Origin: Flavobacteriales bacterium UBA6693 | Lineage (GTDB): Bacteria; Bacteroidota; Bacteroidia; Flavobacteriales; Weeksellaceae | Assembly: GCA_002454815.1 (NCBI GenBank) | Contig: DKJL01000013.1 | Location: forward strand, 43,592 to 107,591 | DNA length: 64,000 nucleotides | Direction of reading: 5' to 3' | Shown here: one piece after another, positions 33,254 to 42,269 of the stretch | How positions within the stretch are numbered: the stretch's first letter is position 1 | Layout: every line of letters begins with the position of its first letter | Position numbers and translations under genes: made by a program | The notes under the pieces: generated by a model | Databases searched by the model: none | Told to the model about the DNA's origin: nothing | The model's input: the letters and a program-made list of their open reading frames with translations, nothing else

Positions 33254-34039
33254 TTAATCGACGGTCTTACCGACATTTTTAATAGGGTAAAGATAAAGTT
33301 TGTTAGCGCGCACTACAAAATAAGCACTGGAGTTTTTATCCACAAAAGTACAATCGTCGCAGGTAAAAACTTTCGACAGACTTTGATTTTCAAGTATTCT
33401 GGCGTCCTTACGCGCTATTACAAAAATATGGTCATTTTCGCGTCGGAGCCTGCGCGCATCTTCGACCGAAAATTCAGCAAAGTCATCATTAACGAGGTGT
33501 ATTTTAATTAATTTATCCGGAAATAAAAGATACGCCTCTTTTTCGTACACGATGAAATCGATGAGTTGATCGACAGTTTTATATAAAATATTAGCTCTCA
33601 AAATCCGCTGTTCAGCGAAGTCGTACAAAAGTATTTTGTTACTGCTTCCGTCTACGAGCCAAACTATACGCGCGTCTTCAGCAAAAGCTCCCTGGATAAA
33701 TCCAAATTTTTCCCGGAAGGAAAAAACTTGGGTTATTGCAAGATTGCGGTCATAAAAATTCATTTGCTGCGCATTCTGCGAAAAAGCCATGATGTTCAGC
33801 GGATTCTGTACGGACTGAATTTTATAGGGAACAGTGAAACGCAGCTCCGCCTGTTGGATTCCGGCGGGATTATATTTTATAAAGCGCAGCCCATCCGCCG
33901 TTGTCGTATAGATGTTTCCATAATCGTCGGCACGCAGTTCGGAAATATTCTGTAACTGCTTTTCGGTGAAGTGCACGTTCTGAATTTGGCCGCAACCGGC
34001 CGCACTTACAAACACCAAAAACAAACAGAATATTTTCAT
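33254..34039 (-). CDS. Lipoprotein with beta-propeller-like repeats, unknown function
   Basis: 261 aa. The signal peptide ends in SAAGC (Cys16), so it is lipid-anchored. The mature protein has repeating beta patterns of about 40 residues (DYGNIYTTTADGLRFIKY, ARIVWLVDGSSNKILLYDF, SAYFVVRANKLYLYPI), suggesting a beta-propeller. No catalytic motif is seen. It lies between the glutaminyl cyclase gene (32-nt gap) and the deoxynucleoside kinase gene (48-nt gap), so probably one operon; conserved neighbours of this type in flavobacteria would be worth comparing. Confidence 0.75.
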   Translation of the reverse strand: MKIFCLFLVFVSAAGCGQIQNVHFTEKQLQNISELRADDYGNIYTTTADGLRFIKYNPAGIQQAELRFTVPYKIQSVQNPLNIMAFSQNAQQMNFYDRNLAITQVFSFREKFGFIQGAFAEDARIVWLVDGSSNKILLYDFAEQRILRANILYKTVDQLIDFIVYEKEAYLLFPDKLIKIHLVNDDFAEFSVEDARRLRRENDHIFVIARKDARILENQSLSKVFTCDDCTFVDKNSSAYFVVRANKLYLYPIKNVGKTVD

Positions 34040-34071
34040 TTTTCTTTACCGGCCACCGGGTCGGCATTGTT

Positions 34072-35094
34072 TTATTTGATTTTAACCTCGTAGATTTTTG
34101 GCCAGTTTTTACCCGTCACGAGCATATGCTCTCCTTTAAATGCAATTCCGTTCAGTACAGAATCAGTATCGGTGGTGTGTCGTGTCGCAATTTCTGTAAA
34201 ATCAAAAGTGCCGACGACTTCGCCTGTGGATGGATTAATTTTAAGAATGATCGGTCTCTGCCAGACATTGGCATAGACAAATCCTTCGTGGTATTCCAGT
34301 TCATTTAATTGATCGTACGCTTCCTTATTTCCAGCCACCGAAATATACCGGATCATCTTCGACGGATCGTCAACATCCAGAAAGTAAAGGTTTTTCGTAC
34401 CGTCGGAAGCGATGAGCGTTTTGCCGTCGTACGTAAGGCCCCAGCCCTCGCCCATTACATTGGGATAAGGAAATTCTTTTATTAAATTAAAGCTGCCTTT
34501 ATCATAAATAAATCCTTTTTTATTTCTCCAGGTCAGCTGATAAATTTTGTCACCGACGATCGTGCATCCTTCCGAAAAAACGTCTGAAGCCTGCGCTGCT
34601 TCCGCGAGCGGTGTGGTGCTGCCTAAAGAATATTTGAGTATTCTTGACTGGCCAAATTGCCCTTCACTTTCATAAATAGTATTGCCTTCCAACTGAAAGC
34701 CCTGTACGAAATTAGTGGGATCGTGCGGATATTCTGCAACGACTTCATACGCGATATCGACTTCGGGGGTCTTTGCAAACACATTTATTGTAGCATCCTG
34801 AGTCAGCTCTTCCCCGTTTTTTTTCCTGATGATAAATGTTACCGCGTTATCACCCAAAACAAAAAATTTCGGATCCACCGTCAACTGATCGGTTTCGCGG
34901 TCGCCAAAACTGATGGTCACCTGCTGCGCATCTCTCACTACCTCTTCCGGTAACTTAAGCTGATCGCCAAAATGATATCCCGTACTTTCCATAGAAAGGT
35001 TGTAATCATTCAGTTTGTTGAGGATTTCTTTGTCGTTATTACACGACAGGAAAAACAACATGGCTAACAGCGATACGAAGATTCTGGGTTTCAT
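34072..35094 (-). CDS. Glutaminyl-peptide cyclotransferase, beta-propeller type
   Basis: 340 aa from the ATG at 35094; 13 more open codons overlap the promoter. The signal peptide ends in FLSC (lipoprotein). The C-terminal five-bladed propeller matches plant-type glutamine cyclotransferase: PTNFVQGFQLEGNTIYESEGQFGQS (split over two motifs), QLTWRNKKGFIYD, GEGWGLTYDGKTLIASDGT and LNGIAFKGEHMLVTGK. It forms N-terminal pyroglutamate on exported proteins; in Bacteroidetes many exported proteins start with Gln after signal cleavage. Confidence 0.92.
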   Translation of the reverse strand: MKPRIFVSLLAMLFFLSCNNDKEILNKLNDYNLSMESTGYHFGDQLKLPEEVVRDAQQVTISFGDRETDQLTVDPKFFVLGDNAVTFIIRKKNGEELTQDATINVFAKTPEVDIAYEVVAEYPHDPTNFVQGFQLEGNTIYESEGQFGQSRILKYSLGSTTPLAEAAQASDVFSEGCTIVGDKIYQLTWRNKKGFIYDKGSFNLIKEFPYPNVMGEGWGLTYDGKTLIASDGTKNLYFLDVDDPSKMIRYISVAGNKEAYDQLNELEYHEGFVYANVWQRPIILKINPSTGEVVGTFDFTEIATRHTTDTDSVLNGIAFKGEHMLVTGKNWPKIYEVKIK

Positions 35095-35108
35095 AAAGAA
35101 ATTTTTTT

Positions 35109-35137
35109 CAAAAATACTATTATTTAACCACAACCAA
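35109..35137 (-). promoter_or_regulatory. Promoter of the glutaminyl cyclase operon
   Basis: On the minus strand TTG (35135-35137), an 18-nt spacer, TATTTTTG (35109-35116); 14 nt from the ATG. Confidence 0.78.
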
Positions 35138-35179
35138 AACTACCGGTGATTGCTATCACAACGGCGAAAAATAATATTT

Positions 35180-35187
35180 TATATTTG
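35180..35187 (+). promoter_or_regulatory. -7 box of the M1 peptidase gene
   Basis: TATATTTG, 17 nt before the ATG at 35205. It overlaps an in-frame GTG at 35187, which rules that codon out. No -33 TTG at the right distance. Confidence 0.55.
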
Positions 35188-35204
35188 TGACACAATACCA
35201 GAAA

Positions 35205-36827
35205 ATGAAATATACCGTTGCTGCATTTCTATTAACCTCATCCCTTTTATCTGCTCAAAATTTCACAAAACGGGACAGTCTGAAAGGAAGCAATACCGAA
35301 TACCGTAATTTTTGGGACGTTAAAAAATACGAAATCAGCGTTGAGCCGGATTTTGGCAGCCGTTCTGTGTCGGGCAGCAACCGCATCACTTTTGAGATTA
35401 CGCGTGATGTGAAAAACCCTGTTTTCCAGATCGATCTGCAGCAGCCAATGAATTACCAGATTATCGGTAGTGATAAAAAACTGTGTACATCACGCCGCGA
35501 CGGCGATTTTATTTTCATTGAAACCAATGCCAACTACAGAAAAGGAGATAAACACAATTTTACAATTGCATTTTCGGGCAATCCGACCGTGGCGAAAAAT
35601 GCTCCCTGGGATGGCGGCTGGGTTTTTACGACCGATGAAGAAGGAAACCCCTGGATGTCCGTAGCACAGGAAGGAATTGGTGCATCGGTTTGGCTTCCCA
35701 CCAAAGATTTGTGGAGCGACGAGCCCGATGATGGAATGATCATGAATATTATTACGCCGCCGGAGCTGGTAGGAGTTGCGAACGGCCGATTAATCAGCGA
35801 AACGAAAAAAGGTAATAAAAATGTTTTTACCTGGGAAGTGAAGAATCCCATCAATGCGTATTCGATTGTGCCAAATGTGGGAAAATATGTCAACTTTAAA
35901 GATAATTATCCGGGCGAAAAAGGAAATCTGGACCTTAGTTATTGGGTATTACATTATAATCTGGACAAAGCAAAAAACCAGTTTCAGCAGGTGAAGCCGA
36001 TGCTTGCCGCTTTTGAACACTGGTTTGGGCCTTATCCGTTTTACAAAGATTCCTATAAATTAATAGAAACCCCCTATCTTGGCATGGAGCACCAAAGCGG
36101 CGTCGGCTACGGCAACGGTTTTGCCAATGGCTATCTCGGCCGGGATTTATCGGGAACCGGAGTCGGCTTAAACTGGGATTTCATCATTGTACATGAAAGT
36201 GGCCACGAATGGTTTGCCAACAGCATCACGGCGGCGGATAAGGCTGATATGTGGATTCATGAAGGATTTACCAATTACAGCGAGACGCTTTTCGTGGAAG
36301 AATACATGGACAAAGCTTCGGCAGAAAAATACATCATCGGTTTGCGCCGAAACATTCAGAATGACGTGCCGATCATCGGTCCTTACGGCGTAGCGAAATC
36401 CGGCAGCGGCGACATGTATTATAAAGGCGCTAATATGATTCACACGATTCGCCAGATCATCAATGATGACCAGAAATTCCGCCAGATCCTCCGCGATATG
36501 AACCGCGATTTTTATCACAAAATCGCGACCAGCAAGGAAGTAGAAAACTATCTTTCAAATGCCGCAGGAGCAGACCTTTCAACCATTTTTGATCAGTATT
36601 TGCGCACGACGATGGTACCTACTTTAGAATATGTGCAGCAAAATACTGTTTTGAAATTTCGCTACACCAATTCGGTAAAAAACCTGCGCTTGCCACTGCG
36701 GATCAATCAAGGCAGCGCTACAATTGTACCTTCTTCTGAGTGGAAACAAATTGAATTGAAGTCTTCCCAGCCGGTGCAGTTCAACAGTAATTATTATGTA
36801 AACTACCTGCTCGCAGAAAACAATTAG
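35205..36827 (+). CDS. M1-family metallopeptidase, exported
   Basis: 540 aa. Signal peptide to about residue 17. The zinc site is HESGH (330-334) with the third ligand Glu353 in WIHEGFTNYSE, and the GAMEN-type exopeptidase motif reads GMEHQ. The N-terminal about 220 residues are the beta saddle domain. It lacks the large C-terminal helical domain of PepN, so it is the short M1 form common in Bacteroidetes, acting as an aminopeptidase in the periplasm. It converges with a histidine kinase gene with a 4-nt overlap. Confidence 0.93.
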   Translation: MKYTVAAFLLTSSLLSAQNFTKRDSLKGSNTEYRNFWDVKKYEISVEPDFGSRSVSGSNRITFEITRDVKNPVFQIDLQQPMNYQIIGSDKKLCTSRRDGDFIFIETNANYRKGDKHNFTIAFSGNPTVAKNAPWDGGWVFTTDEEGNPWMSVAQEGIGASVWLPTKDLWSDEPDDGMIMNIITPPELVGVANGRLISETKKGNKNVFTWEVKNPINAYSIVPNVGKYVNFKDNYPGEKGNLDLSYWVLHYNLDKAKNQFQQVKPMLAAFEHWFGPYPFYKDSYKLIETPYLGMEHQSGVGYGNGFANGYLGRDLSGTGVGLNWDFIIVHESGHEWFANSITAADKADMWIHEGFTNYSETLFVEEYMDKASAEKYIIGLRRNIQNDVPIIGPYGVAKSGSGDMYYKGANMIHTIRQIINDDQKFRQILRDMNRDFYHKIATSKEVENYLSNAAGADLSTIFDQYLRTTMVPTLEYVQQNTVLKFRYTNSVKNLRLPLRINQGSATIVPSSEWKQIELKSSQPVQFNSNYYVNYLLAENN

Positions 36828-37987
36828 CTTTTAAACTGAATCCGCAACGTGGAACCGACACCCGGTTCGGTCGCTGCAACACGGATATCGCCGCGATGGT
36901 ATTCGGAAATCACTCTTTTTGCCAGCGACAGACCCAGACCCCAGCCGCGCTTCTTGGTAGAATAACCCGCACGGAAAATATTTCTTGCCTGCGCGCCGGT
37001 CATTCCGGAGCCGCTATCGCGGATATCTATGATAATCTGGTTTTGTTTGGTGTAGACTTCGATCTGCAGTCTACCTTCACCGCGCATTGCATCGACCGCA
37101 TTTTTCACGATATTTTCCAAAACCCAACTAATCAGAATACGGTTGTGCGGCACCAAAATTTGCTCTGAAGGCAGCAAAAGCATGAAATTAACTTTACCCG
37201 AAATTCTGGCTTTTAAATAATCAAAATTTTGCTGGATGGTTTCATTAAGATTAAGATCATTCAGTTCGGGGATGGAACCGATTTTTGAAAAACGCTCTGA
37301 AATGGTTTTCAGACGGTTGATGTCATTTTCTATTTCGCGTACGCCAACGCTGTTTTCGTTCTCCATGCGCAAAATTTCAATCCAGCCAATCATCGAGGAC
37401 AGTGGCGTGCCGATCTGGTGCGCGGTTTCTTTCGCCAGACCGGCCCAAACGTAGCCTTCGTCCGTTTTCTTTATCGTCCGCAAGAACCAAAAGGAAAAGG
37501 AGATGTAAGCGAGGATCAGCAACCCAAGAATATACGGTATATACCTTAGATTATTGAGCAACGTGGAATTGGTGTAATACACATATTGATGGTTACCGTC
37601 AGGCATCTGCAGTTCGATCGGCGCGTAGGAACTTTGCATCTGATTCAGTAACGCATTAAGTTTTTTAGGATCATTTTGAATCGAGGCCGGAATGTTCTTC
37701 TGTAAATGGACACCCAGCGGTTTGCGATGTTTATCGGTAACAATTACGGGAATGGTGTTGTTGGATTCGTTAATCTGCAGAATTAGATCCAGCGTCGTCG
37801 GATCTTCGATAAATTCTTCCTGCTGGTATTTCATCGCTGCCGCGAAAAGTTCGATGCGGTTTATTTCCTCTTTTCGAAGATAGTCGACAAGGACGAAGGT
37901 GGCCACCACTACCCCGGCCACCGCCGTAGTCAGCAGCAGATAGATGATCCAGTTGTTCAGTTTAGAAAAAATGTTCTGCCTTCTCAT
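36824..37987 (-). CDS. Membrane-bound sensor histidine kinase, orphan
   Basis: 387 aa from the ATG (a TTG one codon upstream is the alternative). One helix at about 12-36, an extracytoplasmic sensor of about 110 residues, a second helix at about 150-170, then the HisKA box KETAHQIGTPLSSMIGW with phospho-His190, and the ATPase N box NIVKNAVDAM with DSGSGM and GWGLGLSLAK. There is no HAMP domain and no response regulator next to it. It follows dacB at 7 nt, so a role in envelope sensing is plausible. Confidence 0.9.
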   Translation of the reverse strand: MRRQNIFSKLNNWIIYLLLTTAVAGVVVATFVLVDYLRKEEINRIELFAAAMKYQQEEFIEDPTTLDLILQINESNNTIPVIVTDKHRKPLGVHLQKNIPASIQNDPKKLNALLNQMQSSYAPIELQMPDGNHQYVYYTNSTLLNNLRYIPYILGLLILAYISFSFWFLRTIKKTDEGYVWAGLAKETAHQIGTPLSSMIGWIEILRMENENSVGVREIENDINRLKTISERFSKIGSIPELNDLNLNETIQQNFDYLKARISGKVNFMLLLPSEQILVPHNRILISWVLENIVKNAVDAMRGEGRLQIEVYTKQNQIIIDIRDSGSGMTGAQARNIFRAGYSTKKRGWGLGLSLAKRVISEYHRGDIRVAATEPGVGSTLRIQFKS

Positions 37988-37994
37988 CAATCAT

Positions 37995-39368
37995 TTATTT
38001 CAAAAAACTAAGCACGTCGTACAATGCCTGGCTACTGTTATTGCCCTGATAATTATTAATAATAATCGAAAACACGTACTCATTTCCGTTTTTGGCTGTG
38101 TGATAACCGGCAAAAGATTTGGTATTTTTCATCGTTCCGCTTTTCATTTTCATGCCATTGGCCTGAGTCGGGAAACCTTCTACAAACTGTGGAAACCAGC
38201 TTTGTTTTTTGCTGTAAAGTAATGCCTGAACTTCGGCTTTGGCAGAAACATAATTCTGCGGTGAAAGCCCGCTTCCGTCGGCAAAATTAATCATGTTCCC
38301 TGCGATTCCTTTGGATTGCCAAAAGGATTTTAAATAAGAAATACCTGCGTCGAAAGTCGGCTCATTTTTCTTTTCTGCCGCCATTGTTTTAATTAAATTT
38401 TCGCCGTAAAGGTTTACACTTTTTCGCAGAAACCAAAAAACGATCTGTGACAAGGCAGGTGATTCATAAGAAAAAAAAACTGTTGCATGCTGAGAAACCG
38501 GCGTTTTTCCGGTGGCGATTCGCTGCAATGAATAACTTGAGGTGGTTCCGCGAAGCTCGATATTTTCCGCTTCTATCCAAGATTTTACTTCTGCCGCTAA
38601 AGTTATCGGCGGATTCGGCATCGCACCGGAAACGGTGGTGCTTTTTGAAGGCAAACTCCCGTTGATATAAGCGACACTGGAGTACGGAGCGGTGAAAATA
38701 AGACTTTGGTCGGAGGTTCCGCGTGCCTGCACGTCATTCATCCAGGCAACTTCCGGCAACGGTACATTCGTTTTGCTGATGATGCCTTTTGTCACCGTCA
38801 GGTCAAATTGATTTTCGCGCCAGTTCACACCCCAGACACCTGCGCCGTAATAATTTCCGAGATCATTCCAAGGCCAGCCGCCCGGCACAGTTTGAATATC
38901 AAAATAACTGTCGTCGATAACAATATCACCTTCGATTGTTTTAATTCCAATTTCCGTTAAAGCAGCTATTAATTTTTTGCGGAAATCTTCTGGTTTATAG
39001 CCGTCATACCGCCAACTTCCCAGGGTCGGATCTCCGTTGGACTTAAGGACCAGATCGCCGCTCAACACACCGTTATTTATTTTGCCGGTGTAGGAAGCAG
39101 TTGTTGAGTAGCGGTAATCTTTTCCCAAAGTTTCCAGCGCCGCCGCGGCAGTGAATATTTTTTGGGTGGAGGCGGTGGTCAGTCCCAGATTCCCGTTATG
39201 CTGATAAATCAGATTGCCGGTTTCATCGGAAACATACAGCGATATATTGGCCGAAAGACCGCCGGCCGATTTGGATAGATTTTCTACGGCACGTTCGAGC
39301 TTTTGCGGAATGGTCTGCGCAACAGAAAAATTAACAAAAAGAACGAGCACCAGAAACCAACTTCTCAT
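37995..39368 (-). CDS. dacB: D-alanyl-D-alanine carboxypeptidase/endopeptidase, PBP4 type (S13)
   Basis: 457 aa from the ATG at 39368; five codons further upstream a TTG lies in the promoter box. Signal peptide to about residue 18. The active-site SxxK is STQK (Ser67, Lys70), and the KTG box reads KSGTMKNTKSF; FADGSGLSPQNYVSA precedes it. It trims peptide cross-links of peptidoglycan in the periplasm. It is transcribed together with the orphan histidine kinase gene. Confidence 0.92.
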   Translation of the reverse strand: MRSWFLVLVLFVNFSVAQTIPQKLERAVENLSKSAGGLSANISLYVSDETGNLIYQHNGNLGLTTASTQKIFTAAAALETLGKDYRYSTTASYTGKINNGVLSGDLVLKSNGDPTLGSWRYDGYKPEDFRKKLIAALTEIGIKTIEGDIVIDDSYFDIQTVPGGWPWNDLGNYYGAGVWGVNWRENQFDLTVTKGIISKTNVPLPEVAWMNDVQARGTSDQSLIFTAPYSSVAYINGSLPSKSTTVSGAMPNPPITLAAEVKSWIEAENIELRGTTSSYSLQRIATGKTPVSQHATVFFSYESPALSQIVFWFLRKSVNLYGENLIKTMAAEKKNEPTFDAGISYLKSFWQSKGIAGNMINFADGSGLSPQNYVSAKAEVQALLYSKKQSWFPQFVEGFPTQANGMKMKSGTMKNTKSFAGYHTAKNGNEYVFSIIINNYQGNNSSQALYDVLSFLK

Positions 39369-39380
39369 CGATATTTTTTT

Positions 39381-39410
39381 CAAATATAAAGAAAATCTGG
39401 CGCGGCAAAA
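39381..39410 (-). promoter_or_regulatory. dacB promoter
   Basis: On the minus strand TTTTG (39406-39410), a 17-nt spacer, TATATTTG (39381-39388), 12 nt before the ATG. Confidence 0.8.
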
Positions 39411-39452
39411 TTTTCGAATATTAGCAAAATAGTCAACAACTTTACCTTACAC

Positions 39453-39484
39453 TTGGTTTTTCAATAAAAAAAGCGTAAACTTTG
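39453..39484 (+). promoter_or_regulatory. Probable promoter of the small hypothetical gene
   Basis: TTG (39453-39455), then AAACTTTG ending at 39484, one mismatch from TAnnTTTG; ATG at 39508. Confidence 0.45.
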
Positions 39485-39507
39485 TATGTATTTTTAAATA
39501 TCAAGCC

Positions 39508-39942
39508 ATGTCTACAATCACTACCGGCTTATTTAAAAGCCAAAATCAAGCGCAGGAAATCGCAGCTGATCTGGAAAGTTCGGGTTTCGGAAACCAAGAT
39601 TATATTCTGTACGTGCACAATTACCCGCTCACAAAAGAAGTAAAAACCAATCTTTGGCAGTCTTTTTTTAAAGATAAAACAGTTCTCCAAGACGAAAGTT
39701 TGGTGGTCAGCGTTCGCGTACGAAACGATAATCAAAAACAGCTCGTCAAAGAAATTTTTGAGCAGCATCACTGTGTGCATCAAAATTATATTGAAAACAT
39801 CAAGTTCAGCGATGCGCAATCTTTATCATACTTAAAAAAAATTGTGGCGCTGCGAGCCCGCGCTGCAGTGAAAGAGGCGCCCGGCGTAACACACCGGCCA
39901 GCTTCCGACGGAATGAACTCTGAAGTTCTTTTCGGCAAATAA
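39508..39942 (+). CDS. Hypothetical protein, possibly general-stress YflT-like
   Basis: 144 aa soluble protein. The first about 90 residues (TTGLFKSQNQAQEIAADLE, YILYVHNYPL, SLVVSVRVRNDNQKQLVKEIFEQH) have a beta-alpha-beta layout like the small domain in the general stress protein 17M/YflT group, where two such strands flank a helix. The C-terminal 50 residues are charged and Ala-rich. The match is weak. It lies upstream of the RelA/SpoT gene, 112 nt before its ATG, on the same strand. Confidence 0.6.
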   Translation: MSTITTGLFKSQNQAQEIAADLESSGFGNQDYILYVHNYPLTKEVKTNLWQSFFKDKTVLQDESLVVSVRVRNDNQKQLVKEIFEQHHCVHQNYIENIKFSDAQSLSYLKKIVALRARAAVKEAPGVTHRPASDGMNSEVLFGK

Positions 39943-40054
39943 CTGCTCACTGTTCGGACTGAAAAACATACCACAAAGCGATACTTCTGACGAAGAGACG
40001 TAAGTGATGCTCTGCTTTTTTTTCTTATTTTCGTACCTTAATTGCAGTGGATAC

Positions 40055-42259
40055 ATGGTTTACGATTTAGAACAGGAAAACAAAGAAATTCTGGCGCGGT
40101 ACAAGGATTTGATCACCAATACCTACCGGCACCTCGACGAGGAACAGAATAAATTGATACGTAAGGCGTTCGATATCGCACTCGACGCGCACAAGGATCA
40201 GCGCCGAAAAACGGGTGAACCCTACATCTATCATCCCATAGAAGTGGCGAAGATCGTGGCCAACGAAATTGGGCTTGGTGCCACCTCGATCGCCTGTGCC
40301 CTGCTCCATGACGTCATCGAAGATTCCGATTACACCTACGAAGATCTCAACAAAATTTTCGGAAAAAAAATTGCAGACATCGTTAACGGACTGACGAAGA
40401 TCTCGGTGATGAACCATCAGAATATTTCGATCCAATCCGAGAATTACAGAAAACTTTTGCTGACGCTTTCTGAAGATTTCCGCGTGATCCTGATAAAAAT
40501 TGCCGACCGCCTTCACAATATGCGCACGCTGGAAAGCATGACGCCGGAAAAACAGAAAAAGATTGCCTCGGAAACAGTATATATTTACGCACCACTTGCA
40601 CACCGCCTTGGTCTTTATAACATTAAATCGGAACTGGAAGATCTTTCGCTTAAATTTAATAATCCCGAAGTCTATACGGAAATCCTCAATAAACTGGAAT
40701 CCGCGAAGGAAGGCCGGGAAATGTATATTGAAGAATTTAAGAAAGAAGTTTCAGAACAACTTGTGGATGAAGGTTTAAATGTTTCCATTAAAGGCCGGGC
40801 AAAAGCTATTTCGTCGATCTACAGAAAGATGCTGAAACAAGGCGTCACCTTCGACGAGGTTTTTGACAATTACGCCATAAGAATCATTTATAAATCTGAC
40901 GCAAAAAACGAGAAATTTCTGGCCTGGAAAATTTATTCCATCGTCACAGATCTCTACCACAGCAATCCACACCGCATGCGCGACTGGATTTCGCAACCGC
41001 GCTCTACGGGCTATGAAAGTCTGCACTTAACGATTTTGGGACCCGACAACAAATGGATTGAAGTGCAAATCCGTTCCGAACGAATGGACGATATTGCCGA
41101 AAAAGGCGTGGCGGCACATTATAAATACAAAGAAGGTTTCCGGCAAAGTCCGGACGAGAAAAACTTCGAACGCTGGGTAACGGAAATTCGCGAAGTGCTG
41201 GAAAATCAGCAAGCACTGACAACAACGGAACTGCTCGATAACATTAAACTTAACCTTTACAGCAAGGAAGTATTTGTTTTTACGCCAAAAGGGGAAATTA
41301 AAATTTTGCCTATCGGTTCTACGGCATTGGATTTTGCATTTTCGGTGCATTCCGACCTGGGCACGAAATGTCTGGGCGCAAAAGTGAACGGTAAACTGGT
41401 GCCGATTTCTTACAAACTGCGTAACGGCGATCAGGTCGATATCCTTTCATCACAGAACCAAAAACCCAAAGCAGACTGGCTGGATTTCGTGGTAACGTCC
41501 AAAGCGAAATCAAAAATTAAAGCGATTCTCAACTCAGAGAAAAACGCGCTTTCTGAAGAAGGCAAAGAAATCCTGCAGCGCAAAATGCGCCACGCAAAAA
41601 TCAACTTCAATGATGAAGAGATCAATAAAATGCAGAAGTATTTCGGATTGAAGACTTCACAGGATCTGTTTCTGAAATTTCAAAGTGGCCAACTGGACAT
41701 CGGCGACGTGAAAAAATATACCGAAGGAAAAGGCATTATCAGCAACCTTCTGCAGCGCTTCCGAAAATCATCAAACAAAAGCGAAGTCTACACGGAGCAA
41801 CCCGAAACCAATCTTAATATGATTGTTTTTGGCAAAGACGAAGAAAAGATGAACTACTCTTTCGCCAAGTGCTGTACGGTGATTCCCGGTGACAAAATCT
41901 TTGGGTTTATTACGATTTCTGAAGGCATTAAAGTTCATAACGACAACTGCCCGAATGCTATTAACCTGCGTGCGCAGTATGATTACCGCGTTCTCCCGGC
42001 GAAATGGGTTAACGAAGAAAGCTTCCGCAACCGTATTAAAATCGAGATTGAAGGTCTGGACAGAATGGGCATGATCAACGACATCACAGCCGTCATCAGT
42101 AACAATATGAATATGGACATGAAAAGCATGTCGATAGAATCGGATAACGGGATTTTTCTGGGCACCATTAATGTGGAGGTGAAGAGCCGCAGCCAACTCG
42201 ATGAAACATTCAAACAACTAAAAAACATCAACGGCGTTTCCCGCGTCAAGCGACTTTAA
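40055..42259 (+). CDS. RelA/SpoT-type (p)ppGpp synthetase/hydrolase
   Basis: 734 aa from the ATG at 40055 (MVYDLEQENKE); 17 more open codons upstream have no support. Domain order: HD hydrolase (HPIEVAKIVANEIG, HDVIEDSDYTYEDL), synthetase (STGYESLHLTILGPD), TGS (FTPKGEIKILPIGSTALDF), a helical part, and a C-terminal ACT (LDRMGMINDITAVI). The HD motif HDxxED is intact, so both synthesis and hydrolysis of the alarmone are expected. Single RelA/SpoT genes of this kind are usual in flavobacteria. nhaA follows at 10 nt. Confidence 0.94.
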   Translation: MVYDLEQENKEILARYKDLITNTYRHLDEEQNKLIRKAFDIALDAHKDQRRKTGEPYIYHPIEVAKIVANEIGLGATSIACALLHDVIEDSDYTYEDLNKIFGKKIADIVNGLTKISVMNHQNISIQSENYRKLLLTLSEDFRVILIKIADRLHNMRTLESMTPEKQKKIASETVYIYAPLAHRLGLYNIKSELEDLSLKFNNPEVYTEILNKLESAKEGREMYIEEFKKEVSEQLVDEGLNVSIKGRAKAISSIYRKMLKQGVTFDEVFDNYAIRIIYKSDAKNEKFLAWKIYSIVTDLYHSNPHRMRDWISQPRSTGYESLHLTILGPDNKWIEVQIRSERMDDIAEKGVAAHYKYKEGFRQSPDEKNFERWVTEIREVLENQQALTTTELLDNIKLNLYSKEVFVFTPKGEIKILPIGSTALDFAFSVHSDLGTKCLGAKVNGKLVPISYKLRNGDQVDILSSQNQKPKADWLDFVVTSKAKSKIKAILNSEKNALSEEGKEILQRKMRHAKINFNDEEINKMQKYFGLKTSQDLFLKFQSGQLDIGDVKKYTEGKGIISNLLQRFRKSSNKSEVYTEQPETNLNMIVFGKDEEKMNYSFAKCCTVIPGDKIFGFITISEGIKVHNDNCPNAINLRAQYDYRVLPAKWVNEESFRNRIKIEIEGLDRMGMINDITAVISNNMNMDMKSMSIESDNGIFLGTINVEVKSRSQLDETFKQLKNINGVSRVKRL

Positions 42260-42269
42260 TTATTATCCT

